Source: Deltaproteobacteria bacterium (GTDB taxonomy: Bacteria; Desulfobacterota; Binatia; Bin18). From it: a DNA stretch of 64,000 bases. Positions 1-9,400 of the stretch are shown piece by piece (the first letter of the stretch is position 1; the number at the start of each line of letters is the position of its first letter). Below the pieces are notes generated by a model that saw only the letters and a list, made by a program, of their open reading frames with translations, was not told where the DNA came from and ran no database searches. The position numbers were made by a program, and so were the translations under genes. Where the stretch lies: assembly GCA_016874775.1 (NCBI GenBank), contig VGTJ01000006.1, positions 1 through 64,000 of the forward strand, written 5' to 3'.

Positions 1-12
1 CCTATGTCGCTC

Positions 13-1041
13 TTAGCTCCATCGCTGCTCGCTCACAAGACCTTCTTTGCTTGCTCCCGCGGAACAAATCGGGTGTCGCTCTTTCCTCCTTCCTGCCTCT
101 CGTGTTTCCTCTTCGTTCATCAGGCCAGCCCAGCACCCTATCAACACGAGTGTCCCTATCCGTGAAAGAAGCAACTGGCGCGTTTGCGGACTGATCCCCT
201 CCGCGGCAATGTGGGGGAAAAAGACCGACGTAATCACAACTGGAACAAAAAGTGACGAGAATACAAATTGATAAGCGAGTTGATAATGCCCAACATGCAA
301 GTAGTCAGTCAGAAAACCAAGCAGTAGTGTATCGCTCCGATTGCGTATGGCGACAAGCACATGCACGACCGCAAATGGCCATCCTTCAGCGATCAAGGCC
401 CGATCCCACCTCACGCGTAAAGGAAATAACCAGAAGTGAGCCACAACGCAAGCAGCAACGACCAGCATCCCGTTCCGCAACAGATTCACGTTCAAAACGG
501 TTTGCAGCGATGGCATCTTCCGCACAGCCAAGAGAAACGCGAGAAGAAATACGGCTTGTACCCACACGCCGATACTCACATTATAGAGTGTTTTCTTGAG
601 CGCCACGAAGAGCGTACCAAACGAGCAATAGAGCGCTTCACACAACGTAAAGAGCGCCGCGATCACCACAGCCTGCCACACCTCGTACGCAAAAAAGAAT
701 GCCGCACCGGTTACCACCGCCAGAAACACAACTCCGCTCACCAAGCGAAGCCCTAAAACCGCCCCGAAGTGGATAGCAGCAGAGGCAGGATCAGCGGCTA
801 CCCGCCGCATCAACAGCGGCCCAATATGAACCCCCGTCAGCGTCAAGCAAGATTCTGCAAATGAAGTCGCGAAGAAGAAAACGCCAATCTCAGTCGGTGA
901 TAAGGATCGGGACAACAGCATAATAATGAAAACGCCGGTCAGCTTATAGAAAACTTGTGCGCAAAGCAGGAGGAACGTATCGCGCTGAAGCCGATCACGC
1001 CACAAAGAACGGAGAATATTCAAGACGGTCGATCTCCACAC
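13..1041 (-). CDS. Polysaccharide/oligosaccharide flippase-like membrane protein, C-terminally truncated
   Basis: The 342-residue product is strongly hydrophobic. Its N-terminal region (residues about 20-60, with LSRSLSPTEIGVFFFATSF) matches the start of Wzx/MATE-like flippases that move lipid-linked sugars across the inner membrane. About eight to nine membrane segments can be counted, whereas the family has 12-14 in about 400-500 residues. After GTLVLIGCWAG (about residue 306) the frame runs into 36 charged residues (MNEEETREAGRRKERHP...) unlike a flippase, then stops at 13-15. The tail DNA contains a direct repeat AGAGCGACA near both ends, which suggests an insertion or deletion junction. 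The gene is probably a decayed or rearranged remnant. No sugar-polymer genes are adjacent in the window. Confidence 0.6.
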   Translation of the reverse strand: MWRSTVLNILRSLWRDRLQRDTFLLLCAQVFYKLTGVFIIMLLSRSLSPTEIGVFFFATSFAESCLTLTGVHIGPLLMRRVAADPASAAIHFGAVLGLRLVSGVVFLAVVTGAAFFFAYEVWQAVVIAALFTLCEALYCSFGTLFVALKKTLYNVSIGVWVQAVFLLAFLLAVRKMPSLQTVLNVNLLRNGMLVVAACVVAHFWLFPLRVRWDRALIAEGWPFAVVHVLVAIRNRSDTLLLGFLTDYLHVGHYQLAYQFVFSSLFVPVVITSVFFPHIAAEGISPQTRQLLLSRIGTLVLIGCWAGLMNEEETREAGRRKERHPICSAGASKEGLVSEQRWS

Positions 1042-1142
1042 CAGTAAGCGTTATTGACGACGACGTCTAAACTATGGTCCCGAATGTTCCCTGTCAAGTG
1101 TCACCATCAACGTCAACCCGTGAAAGATTGATACACTCGCAC

Positions 1143-1203
1143 TGTCACCCTAAGTGAAACGAAGAGTCTTGTAGAGAGATTCTTCACTGCGCTCAGAATG
1201 ACG
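1143..1203. repeat. Dispersed palindromic repeat, family A (copy 1)
   Basis: The stretch starts TGTCACCCTAAGTGAAACGA and ends TTCACTGCGCTCAGAATGAC. It can fold as an imperfect hairpin and has close relatives at 4900-4960 and 14477-14534. Otherwise 1042-1283 holds no recognisable gene. Confidence 0.7.
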
Positions 1204-1283
1204 CGGCTCGGCGTCTGTAGCGTACAGTGTACGAATGTCCTCAGGTCTGACTGAGTTGTCAGAAGGTCAACATTCATTACGGC

Positions 1284-2822
1284 TCATCGCTGTTGTTTTG
1301 CTGGCTTTCCAATTGCCGTGAGAAACATCACGCTTTTTCCTGTCGCATGCGGAGAGAAAAACTCCGTCACATCGTCATCAAAGAATGTGAGTCCAGTTGC
1401 ACCGAGCTGTTGGGCATAGGCTGCCAAATAACACTTGCCACCAATGATCGCTCCTTCAAGCTGTGCCGCACGATAGCCGCGATTGCCGAAGCGTTCGAGA
1501 ATCGATGGTAAATTCGCTAAACAGTAGATGTTCACACTCGCGTCAGCGGGCAGTTCCTGGCCGAGGCCAAGATAGCCCGCTTCTTTACGAAAGCTCCCTT
1601 CACGCAACAACCCCAATACGTGCTGACTACGATGGAAGACATACGCTCCCGAAGGGATACCCTCAACTGCATTCACAAGCAGATAGATCTCTGTTAGAGT
1701 CGTCCCGAACGGAGTTAAGAAATCGGCTTGGATTCCTTGTGTCGAACGCACAAGCAACGTTGACAGTTGCGCAAACGAGATCGGCTCGCGTGCAAACCTG
1801 CGAGTCGAGCCGCGGTGACGAATGACCTGTTCGAGTGGAGCAGCTGGTAGCTCAGCATCACCCAGCGGCGTGAGTGGGAACAGTTTCCCAGTTGGTGACG
1901 ATTCCGAGAGCTGAAGTACTCCGTCCCGCCACGTACGGACCTCTTCATCGGTCTGCAATGAAGAAGCAGCGTGCATTGCCCGAATCGCAGGATAATCAAC
2001 TTCATGATCTGACAACGGCACAGTCGCCAGGTTAAGCGGAGAAACTGAGGCAACTGCACCAGCATGCGCTGAAACAGCATAGCCAATCGGCAACAGCGCC
2101 AGAGCAACTTCACGATCGGTATCGAGATCGAGCAACTGATTGACGGCGGCATCGACGAAGCCTGTAACAACTTGTGTATGGGTCTTCAGTGCGGCCGCAG
2201 CAGCAAGGAAGTTTGCGAGCAAAGTGCCCGCATCCCAAAAACAGTGACGATAGGTCCGCGCTTGATATTTCCACGCGTTACGCCAGTAGGTACTGATACA
2301 AATAAGTGTCGCCGGAGCCTGGTTCACATGTTGTTCGTCTCCACCGGCCTGCACCAGAACCCTACGATAATCCCCCTGACGCAAACAGCGCAAGGAAAAG
2401 TCATGCGGCCCGAAGTGATAGACACCAGCTGCGAGGTCAGGAAGCTCGCCGCACACAACGTACACATCGATATGGTACAGCGCGCCGGTGTTAGCAGCGG
2501 CACGAAAGTAGACTTCACCACCAGGATAAGTGCGGCGTTTGGTAATCCCTGCTGAGAGGTACAGGAGAGATGTCAGTGTAGCGAGGTCAGGAATCTGTTC
2601 GCTTTCGCTTTTCGTTGTCCCACGAATGGCTGAGAGCGTTGGTGTCTCTAGCGGTGGAACGTTGATTGGCAACTGCAGAGGATCAAGTGAAGAATAGATC
2701 TTGAACGGTAGCGGCTTGTTGTCCCAGTCGAGAAAGTGACGATTGCGGCGAATACTTTCGAGAGAGTGTTTGGTGCTGTTGTGGTAGGTCCACGTGGCGG
2801 CGAGTTCATGATTTGGGTTCAT
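1284..2822 (-). CDS. SagB/ThcOx-type nitroreductase-fold dehydrogenase, tandem domains
   Basis: The 512-residue protein contains two nitroreductase-fold halves. The first is about residues 60-260 (TSLLYLSAGITK, GGEVYFRAAANTGALYHIDVY). The second is about residues 325-505 (RGSTRRFAREPISFAQLSTLL, then GATGLTFFDDDVTEFFSP near the end). This two-domain layout is typical of SagB-family FMN-dependent dehydrogenases, some of which oxidise azoline rings in ribosomal peptides. No YcaO cyclodehydratase or precursor peptide is visible nearby, so a RiPP role is not supported and the substrate is unknown. The start at 2822 (MNPNHELAATWTYH) is the only good upstream methionine and leads directly into the family's usual N-terminal sequence. 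Confidence 0.75.
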   Translation of the reverse strand: MNPNHELAATWTYHNSTKHSLESIRRNRHFLDWDNKPLPFKIYSSLDPLQLPINVPPLETPTLSAIRGTTKSESEQIPDLATLTSLLYLSAGITKRRTYPGGEVYFRAAANTGALYHIDVYVVCGELPDLAAGVYHFGPHDFSLRCLRQGDYRRVLVQAGGDEQHVNQAPATLICISTYWRNAWKYQARTYRHCFWDAGTLLANFLAAAAALKTHTQVVTGFVDAAVNQLLDLDTDREVALALLPIGYAVSAHAGAVASVSPLNLATVPLSDHEVDYPAIRAMHAASSLQTDEEVRTWRDGVLQLSESSPTGKLFPLTPLGDAELPAAPLEQVIRHRGSTRRFAREPISFAQLSTLLVRSTQGIQADFLTPFGTTLTEIYLLVNAVEGIPSGAYVFHRSQHVLGLLREGSFRKEAGYLGLGQELPADASVNIYCLANLPSILERFGNRGYRAAQLEGAIIGGKCYLAAYAQQLGATGLTFFDDDVTEFFSPHATGKSVMFLTAIGKPAKQQR

Positions 2823-2954
2823 ACGTCACGCTCCATATTTTTCATCTCATTCCACAAAAGTGGGGGATGGTAGTCCACGATATCGGCGACGGGGAAATGC
2901 CATGCTCATCTATGCTCCCGCGGTTGACACATGGGGCAGTACGGTATTGTCTCG

Positions 2955-2960
2955 TATAAT
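2955..2960 (+). promoter_or_regulatory. Possible -10 box for the DUF433/PIN pair
   Basis: A perfect TATAAT lies 79 bases before the DUF433 start. A TTGACA at 2924-2929 is 25 bases away, too far for a normal -35, so only the -10 is proposed. Just downstream, GTAAC (2961-2965) and a later GTTAC (about 3004-3008) flank two TACACTG copies and could be an operator for antitoxin autoregulation (inference). Confidence 0.35.
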
Positions 2961-3038
2961 GTAACCGTACACTGCTCTTGTCTTCTTCGTCTTTGTAGTA
3001 CACTGTTACACAATATTGATCCAAAGAAAGGATACTCA

Positions 3039-3407
3039 ATGCCCGAATTCAATGGGCAATCCATAGTAGTCCGCACCAGCCGTGGGCTTTCGATCGCTGG
3101 TACGCGTATCACCGTCTATGCTTTGCTCGATTATTTCCATGCCGGTTGGCCGACAAAACTTATTCAGGATTGGTTTGGTCTTAGTGATGAGCAAATAAAG
3201 GGAGTGCTCGCTTATCTAGAGGAGCACCACGATGAGGTCGAGCAGGAGTATCAAGAGGTTCTGCAACAAGCAGAGGCTCATCGCTGCTATTGGGAAGCTC
3301 GCACCCGTGAACAGTTGGCGCTTCGCCCTATCGTCCCTGGATCACCAGAACAAGAAGCTCTCCGTGCGAAGCTGCAGGCGTGGAAAACTCAAATTGAACA
3401 GTCGTGA
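3039..3407 (+). CDS. DUF433 (VapB45-like) putative antitoxin
   Basis: The 122-residue protein starts MPEFNGQSIVVRTSRGLSIAGTRITVY, the usual DUF433 opening, followed by the conserved LDYFHAGWPTKLIQDWFGLS helix-turn-helix-like region. An upstream in-frame start at 2931 would add an unrelated extension. The ATG at 3039 follows a purine-rich AAGAAAGG and is preferred. The stop overlaps the next gene's GTG start by four bases (GTGA), so the two are translationally coupled. DUF433 proteins are commonly the antitoxin partner of PIN-like proteins. Here the C-terminal half (residues 65-122) is an acidic helical extension that may wrap the partner (inference). Confidence 0.75.
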   Translation: MPEFNGQSIVVRTSRGLSIAGTRITVYALLDYFHAGWPTKLIQDWFGLSDEQIKGVLAYLEEHHDEVEQEYQEVLQQAEAHRCYWEARTREQLALRPIVPGSPEQEALRAKLQAWKTQIEQS

Positions 3408-3796
3408 TCACGTTATTGGTAGATCTTAACGTTGAAGGGCATGCGGTATTGCTGTCGGGAACCTTAGCCGCAGCAGGCTGGTTGGAACTGCTACCGCTGC
3501 GGTTTGTTCGCCTTGTCGAGATGAATCTTCCTTATGACAGTACGGATCGAGTTATATGGCGTTTTGCCCAAGCAAACCAGATGTATTTGCTTACCGACAA
3601 TCGAAATATGGAAGGGGACGACTCCCTTGAACAAACGATCCGTGAAGAGAACCTCGCAACTTCTCTTCCGGTGCTCACAATTAGTCGTAGCGACCAGATG
3701 ATGAACCAGAGTTATCGTGAAGCCTGTGCAACCCGATTGCTTGAGGTTCTTCTGTATCCTGAACGATACTTCGGAGTCGGACGCTTGTTCATTTGA
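3404..3796 (+). CDS. PIN-superfamily-like (DUF5615-type) putative toxin
   Basis: The 130-residue product begins ITLLVDLNVEGHAVLLSGTL with an early Asp (D7). It carries LLTDNRNMEGDDSLEQTIR around residues 64-82, the acidic motif of DUF5615-type PIN-like nucleases found beside DUF433. The start is GTG inside the upstream gene's stop region. Gene order (small DNA-binding-like protein first, PIN-like protein second, four-base overlap) fits a type II toxin-antitoxin unit. Toxicity is not shown by the sequence. Relatives are often mislabelled as acyltransferases in databases. Confidence 0.65.
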   Translation: MITLLVDLNVEGHAVLLSGTLAAAGWLELLPLRFVRLVEMNLPYDSTDRVIWRFAQANQMYLLTDNRNMEGDDSLEQTIREENLATSLPVLTISRSDQMMNQSYREACATRLLEVLLYPERYFGVGRLFI

Positions 3797-3825
3797 AGTC
3801 GTTAGATATTCGTAATCCCCAATCT

Positions 3826-4081
3826 GCTCACCCTCACCCTCACCCTAGCCCTCTCCCTCTTTCAGAGGTAGGTTTTTACGCTGAGAAGAGACGATACGTC
3901 ATTCCCACGCAGGCGGGAATCCAGGAGGAATCAGCACAGGGTGCGGCTTGTAGCCCCTGGATGCCCGCCTGCGCGGGCATGACAAATGCCGACACGCATG
4001 CGAGCGGCAAACCCGCGAGAATTGCGGAGTATACGAAAAACCTACCCTTGAAAGGCCCTCTCCCTTCGAGGGAGAGGGAAT
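3826..4081. repeat. Composite MITE-like element, nested inverted repeats
   Basis: Outer arms: CTTTCAGAGGTAGGTTTTT (3859-3877) pairs with AAAAACCTACCCTTGAAAG (4036-4054) as near-perfect inverted repeats. Beyond them lie family B blocks (CCCTCTCCCT and CTCCCTTCGAGGGAGAGGG). Inside sits a family C palindrome (3897-3983) whose arms read CATTCCCACGCAGGCGGGAA and GCCCGCCTGCGCGGGCATGA. The frames crossing it encode the familiar spurious WMPACAGMT-type peptide, so no gene is called. It fills the gap between the PIN-like gene and rpe. Confidence 0.75.
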
Positions 4082-4188
4082 GAATTTCTTGCTCTCCATG
4101 GGGGAAATAGGAAAGCTGCCCCTGCTCGTGTACATTATGCCACATATCGAATTCTTTCTATAGAAATGTCCTCATACGAGTTTGATCT

Positions 4189-4857
4189 ATGCCCACAGTA
4201 CACATCCTTCCTTCCATTCTCTCCGCAGACTTTCGCTGCTTAGGTCAACAGATCGAAGAAGTCACACACGCCGGAGCCGACGCGATTCATGTCGATGTGA
4301 TGGACGGACGTTTTGTTCCCAATATCACAATTGGTCCACTGGTTGTTGAGGCCGCACGCAAGAGTACCACGCTCCCGCTTGATGTCCATTTAATGATCGT
4401 TGAACCTGAACGATATCTCGCAGACTTTGCTCACGCCGGTGCGGACATCATTCTCGTCCATCAGGAAACCTGTCCGCATCTGCATCGCACGATCGAGCAG
4501 ATCAAGCAGCTCGGTAAGAAGGCAGGGGTCGTACTCAATCCCGGTACTCCACTCTCCACATTGGAAGAAATTCTCCCTGTGGTGGATCAAGTTCTCATCA
4601 TGAGCGTCAACCCTGGCTTTGGTGGGCAGAGCTTCATCGAATCAAGCATCGATAAAGTCAAACGACTGCGACGGATGCTTGACGAATGTGGATCTCAGGC
4701 ATCAATTGAGATTGATGGTGGGATCGACGTGAAAACAGCGCCACGTGTGGTCACTGCTGGTGCGATGCTGCTCGTTGCCGGTTCCGCGGTATTTCGCGCT
4801 CCGGGGGGTGCGGGAGAAGGCGTGCGGAGGCTACGAGACAGTCTGAATAGGCAATAG
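4189..4857 (+). CDS. rpe: Ribulose-phosphate 3-epimerase
   Basis: The 222-residue TIM-barrel enzyme interconverts ribulose 5-phosphate and xylulose 5-phosphate in the pentose phosphate and Calvin pathways. Visible motifs are [10 protein letters not shown] with the N-terminal Ser, [17 protein letters not shown] with the metal-binding His and catalytic Asp, [20 protein letters not shown] and the second catalytic Asp in IEIDGGID, followed by the phosphate-binding VAGSAVF. Length is normal. It stands alone between two repeat blocks, with no obvious operon partner on this strand and only a weak ribosome-binding site. Confidence 0.95.
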   Translation: MPTVHILPSILSADFRCLGQQIEEVTHAGADAIHVDVMDGRFVPNITIGPLVVEAARKSTTLPLDVHLMIVEPERYLADFAHAGADIILVHQETCPHLHRTIEQIKQLGKKAGVVLNPGTPLSTLEEILPVVDQVLIMSVNPGFGGQSFIESSIDKVKRLRRMLDECGSQASIEIDGGIDVKTAPRVVTAGAMLLVAGSAVFRAPGGAGEGVRRLRDSLNRQ

Positions 4858-4899
4858 GCTGTTCCTAAATTCAATCACAAGAGCTTGGTATATTGAATC

Positions 4900-4960
4900 T
4901 GTCACCCTGAGTGAAACGAAGGGGCTCTCAGAGAGATTCTTCGCTGCGCTCAGAATGACA
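4900..4960. repeat. Dispersed palindromic repeat, family A (copy 2)
   Basis: It starts TGTCACCCTGAGTGAAACGA and ends TTCGCTGCGCTCAGAATGAC, closely matching copy 1 at 1143-1203. It lies between the convergent rpe and S1-domain genes and its hairpin could act as a weak bidirectional transcription end. Confidence 0.75.
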
Positions 4961-5008
4961 CATGCACGGAGACGCAACATAGAGTGCACGAATGTTCTAT
5001 AACCTCTC

Positions 5009-6433
5009 TTAACTTCTCTTCTTCTGTTTCAGCAAATCACCAAGAGTGAGTCCAAACCCACCGCCCTTCTGCGCTCCCTTGATGTAGGCTTGGGTTTCAG
5101 CCTGTTCTTCCTGCGCCATCACCTTCGAGCGCGAGAGGCGAATACGTTTGCCGCCTTCCTCGATACCAACAACGACGACTTTGATTTCTGTCCCTGGGCC
5201 GAAATCTTTGCGATGGTCGGTCCCACGTTGGGTGCCCATTTCAGCATTAGGAATCAAACCTGTTTGCCCAGGCCCAAGACGTACGAACACGCCAAACGGT
5301 TCGACTCGCTCGACCGTGCCAGTGATGATCGCACCAACTTCTGCCCCTTTCACCTCTTCGCCTGCCGTCGCTCCTTCTGGTGCCAGGGCAAGCGAAATCC
5401 GTTTCTTCCCTGGGTCAACCCCAAGCACCATCACCGCAATCTCGGCGCCACCAGCGGCGGACTCTTTGAGTTGGCCCTGTTGACTACGAGGAATTTCACT
5501 CATGTGTAGCAACCCATCTACGCCAGGTAACAACTCGACGAACAAACCAAAATCCGTACCGCGGACAATACGGCCTGTGACAATTTGTCGCTCACGCAGT
5601 TGACCTGCCACGTTCGCCCACGGGTCTCCTTCAAGCGCTTTCAAACTCAGAGTGATTTTTTTCTTCTGCTCATCGACCTTGAGAATCTTGACCGTCACCT
5701 CCTGCCCAACACTCAAGCGATCAGCAGGTTTGCCCACCCGTGAGTGCGACAGTTCCGATATCGGAACAAGTCCCTGAATGCCGCCGAGGTCGACAAACGC
5801 ACCAAAGTCCGCCAGCGACGTCACCTTTCCTTGCACGACGGCATCAGCAACAAGCCGCTTGCGAGTTTCCTCCGCTTCTTTAGCGGCTTGCTCCTCTAGT
5901 AATTGGCGACGTGACAGTACGATGTTCCGTCCGTTCTCTCCATAACGCGTCACGCGAAATTCAAGCACTTGCCCGAGAAATGCATCTGACGACGCCACCC
6001 GTCGCGTATCGATTTGCGAAAATGGGCAGAACGCCCGCAGCCCGGCAACCGTGACCTCATAGCCACCTTTGATGACACCAGCCACGCGCCCCTCAACCGG
6101 GAGGCCACTCTCTACTGCAGCCTCCAACATCACCCGCGCTTGCGCGCCTTTGAGTAATTTGCGCGATAGTCGAATCTCGCCATCAGTTGAGAGCACGGTT
6201 GCTTCAATCTCATCGCCGATAACAACCTGTAGCGTGCCGTCATCGTTCTCTAACTCGGCACGGTTGATCAGGGCTTCCCCTTTCCCCTGTACATCGACGA
6301 ACACGCTATCAGCACCAATCTGTAGGACACGGCCCTTCACAACTTGTCCGGTCTCTAAGGTTGGCCCAGTCTTTTCACGGGCAAATAACGTGGCAAAATC
6401 TTCCTGGTTTGCCACTCCCTGCTCTTCACTCAT
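5009..6433 (-). CDS. Multi-S1-domain RNA-binding protein (ribosomal protein S1-like)
   Basis: The product from the ATG at 6433 is 474 residues. A longer frame to 6463 exists, but the start MSEEQGVANQED follows GGGAGAG and overlaps the glnE stop by four bases (ATGA), so it is preferred. Five S1 (OB-fold) units can be seen at roughly residues 28-93, 107-175, 198-265, 281-352 and 366-440. The third and fifth are clearest (DFGAFVDLGGIQGLVPISELS; PFGVFVRLGPGQTGLIPNAEM). It is probably an S1 homologue that binds mRNA at the ribosome. True RpsA usually has six domains and about 550 residues, so this may be a paralogue. It is co-transcribed with glnE. Confidence 0.8.
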   Translation of the reverse strand: MSEEQGVANQEDFATLFAREKTGPTLETGQVVKGRVLQIGADSVFVDVQGKGEALINRAELENDDGTLQVVIGDEIEATVLSTDGEIRLSRKLLKGAQARVMLEAAVESGLPVEGRVAGVIKGGYEVTVAGLRAFCPFSQIDTRRVASSDAFLGQVLEFRVTRYGENGRNIVLSRRQLLEEQAAKEAEETRKRLVADAVVQGKVTSLADFGAFVDLGGIQGLVPISELSHSRVGKPADRLSVGQEVTVKILKVDEQKKKITLSLKALEGDPWANVAGQLRERQIVTGRIVRGTDFGLFVELLPGVDGLLHMSEIPRSQQGQLKESAAGGAEIAVMVLGVDPGKKRISLALAPEGATAGEEVKGAEVGAIITGTVERVEPFGVFVRLGPGQTGLIPNAEMGTQRGTDHRKDFGPGTEIKVVVVGIEEGGKRIRLSRSKVMAQEEQAETQAYIKGAQKGGGFGLTLGDLLKQKKRS

Positions 6434-9400
6434 TGTTCTCTCCCTTTCTCTTGCGTAAACCAACGGGTATAACAGGCGCGCACCACCTCGCGTTGGCGCT
6501 GATACTCCGCGAGCAATTGGGTCGGTGCGTCCTCACCTTCATATCCTAACCGCCGAGCCACAGAAAAGAGCTGTTCACCACTGCTCTCCAATGCCTCGAC
6601 CGGTTGATCCCGTTCAATGCGGAGGCGGTTTTCCAGTGTTCGCAAAAACCGATACCCCTGCGTAAGCAACTGAAAATCCTCAGCAGGGAGTACCCCACAG
6701 GCGTGTAGTTCTTCAAGCGCTGGCAACGTCGCCCGCTGTCGTACCGTTGGATACTGTGGGCCATAGCGCAATTGCAGCATTTGTACAAGGAACTCGATAT
6801 CAACGATTCCGCCGCGCCCGGTCTTGATGTTGAACCGACCCTGACCTTCTTGCGCGAGTTCCTGTTCCATCCGCCCACGAAGACGGTCGATCTCCGCGAC
6901 TCCCGCACTATCAGTGCCTTTACTGTACACGAAGTGTTCAAGGGTACTTTCAATCTGAGGCCGCAACGTTGCATCACCAGCAACCACTTTTGCTTTGATC
7001 AGCGCTTGACGCTCCCAGAGTTCAGAACTGGTCTCATGGTACCGTGTAAACGCAGCGAGTGAAGACACGAGCGAACCGGAGCGTCCTGACGGGCGTAAGC
7101 GTGTGTCGATTTTGTACACGTACCCTTCTCGCGTTTGCACTTGCAGCACGGAAATCAATCGCTGCGCCAGCCGCGTAAAACATTCCTGGGCACTGAGCTG
7201 ATTCGTCTGTTCTTCTCCGGTTGGATCATAGAGAAAGATCAAATCGAGATCAGAATTGTAGTTCAGCTCCCCAGCACCAAGTTTGCCCATGCCAATAATA
7301 GCGAGGCGACCAGGCAATGCCGACATCTTGAGCTGTCGTGACAAGGCCGTCTGCGCAATCGTCAGCGCTCCCGACAAACACGTCTCTGCCAATGCGGAGA
7401 GTTGTGCACTCGCTACGGTAAAATCGACGAGGCCATTACTATCATGAATGCCGATGCGTAAGAATTCCTCCGTCCGGTATCGTCGCAGAATGTCGAGTTG
7501 ATCTTCGTAGTCATCGACCTCTTCTAAGCGAGCCTCTAGCTCATGGAACATTTCATCTTGCGTCTTTTGTACGCGAACCAGGTCCGCTCGTACGAGATTA
7601 TCGAGTAACTCCGGGTGACGAAGAAAAATCTGCGTGAGATACTCACTGGTCCCAAATAACCCAATCAACGTTCGTAACGTCGCTTCATTCTCACGTAACA
7701 GCGAGAGGAAACTCGAGCGCGCACCAATGGAGGCCACCAAATGTGCCATCGCAGCAAGTGCACGATCCGGATCGGGTGCGCGAGAGACTTCCTGGAACAG
7801 TTTGGGTGCAAGTGCATAGAGCAGCTTACGTCGTTTCGGCGAGGCCGGGGCATGCGACGGGCCATCATGGAGAAGCTTCAGATGTTCGTAGCTTTCCGAT
7901 AGATTACGGAAGCCGAGTTGTTGTAGATGCCACAGGGCTCGCTCTTCTTGATGTAACTCTTGCAGGAGTGAAGGAATTCCAGGATCGAGCGTTTCCTGCT
8001 CTTTTTCCGGGGCATGAAACAATGAGTGAAAGATGTGATGGACAGCGTCGGTGTGGGCATCTAATACCGTGCGGAAGTGGGCGACTTCGTCGGGCCGTTC
8101 AGCGTCTAGAGTCGAAGAACGTCCAGAGTCAAAGTTCCGCAGTTTTAAAGAGAGCGCTAGTGGCTCAGCCTCGGGCTGTTTTTGGCCCCTGGACTCTAGC
8201 CCCTGGACTCTGGACAGCTCTTTTGCTTTTTGACTTTCCGCAAAGGTGAGCCGTCGGGCTAAGGCACGAATCCCATCTTCGTCACTCGGCAGCGTATGCG
8301 TTTGACGATCCTGGACGACTTGCAACTTGTGTTCGACGTGACGGAAAAAACAGTACGCCTCTTGCAAGACATCACGATCAGCGGCCGCGAGGTACTTTCC
8401 TTCGACTAAGCGATCAAGAGCAGAAAGGGTACTGCGGTGTCGCACGTGCGGATCTTTCCCCGCATGAATCAACTGCAGCGTCTGCGCAACGAACTCAACC
8501 TCACGAATGCCCCCACGTCCAAGTTTCACGTTGAGTGCGCCGTGCTCGTTGCGGAGCCCGCGCTCCACCCGGGCCTTCATTTCTTTGATATCTTCAATGG
8601 TAGAGAAATCAAGGTATCGACGAAACACAAAAGGTGACACATCGTGGAGAAATTGTTCACCCAGCACTTTGTCTCCAGCCACCGGACGCGCTTTTAACAA
8701 GGCAACGCGTTCCCATGTCTGCCCATAGGACTCATAATACTGCAGCGTGTTCGGTAAAGAGTTCACCACCGGACCATTCATGCCATCGGGGCGTAAGCGC
8801 AAGTCAACACGAAACACTCGCCCTCCGGCCACCAAGTCTCCCAGGGTCCGTGTCAGCCGTTGCGCGAGTTGAATGAAAAATGTCCGAGGCTCAGTTTTTC
8901 CTTTACTGCCGCCAGTGGTTGTCCCACCATCTCGTTCATACAAATAAATGAGATCAATATCAGAGCTAAAGTTGAGTTCTTCACCACCAAACTTCCCCAT
9001 CCCAAAGACCACAAACCCAAGTGGTCGCTGGTGCCCCTGCTCTTCAATCACCGCTTCGCCATACTCTGCCCGGAGGCAACTCCGCACATACTCATAGGCA
9101 ACCTGGACGGCAGCTTCGGCGAGATGGCTCAGGTCTTGAACCGTATCTTCGAGCGTAGCGAAACCTAAAAGATCGCGTGTTCCGATCCGCAAATACTCAC
9201 GGTTACGATAGATGCGTAGCTCACGAAGAAAATCGTCATTCGCAAGGTCCACAGGCACTTGAGTACGCAAAGTAGCAAGGTGGTTCGTTACCGACTTGCC
9301 GCCGGACCCATAATCCGCCAGGAAGGCCTCTTCCCAGGTATCCTCTTGATGGAGGAGCACTCCGGTCAGATATTCACTCGCGCCAAGAAGAAAGAGTAGG

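Noticed and set aside
2924-2960. TTGACA and TATAAT as a sigma-70 promoter for the DUF433 gene
   Set aside because: The spacer is 25 bases, outside the 16-18 range; only the -10 box is kept with low confidence.
3793-4083. Open frames across the repeat block encoding WMPACAGMT-like peptide
   Set aside because: This peptide is the translation of the widespread family C palindrome and appears in several frames; there is no ribosome-binding site or conserved protein.
7743-8249. 168-residue open frame on the plus strand inside glnE
   Set aside because: It is antisense to well-conserved glnE codons and shows no protein family features.
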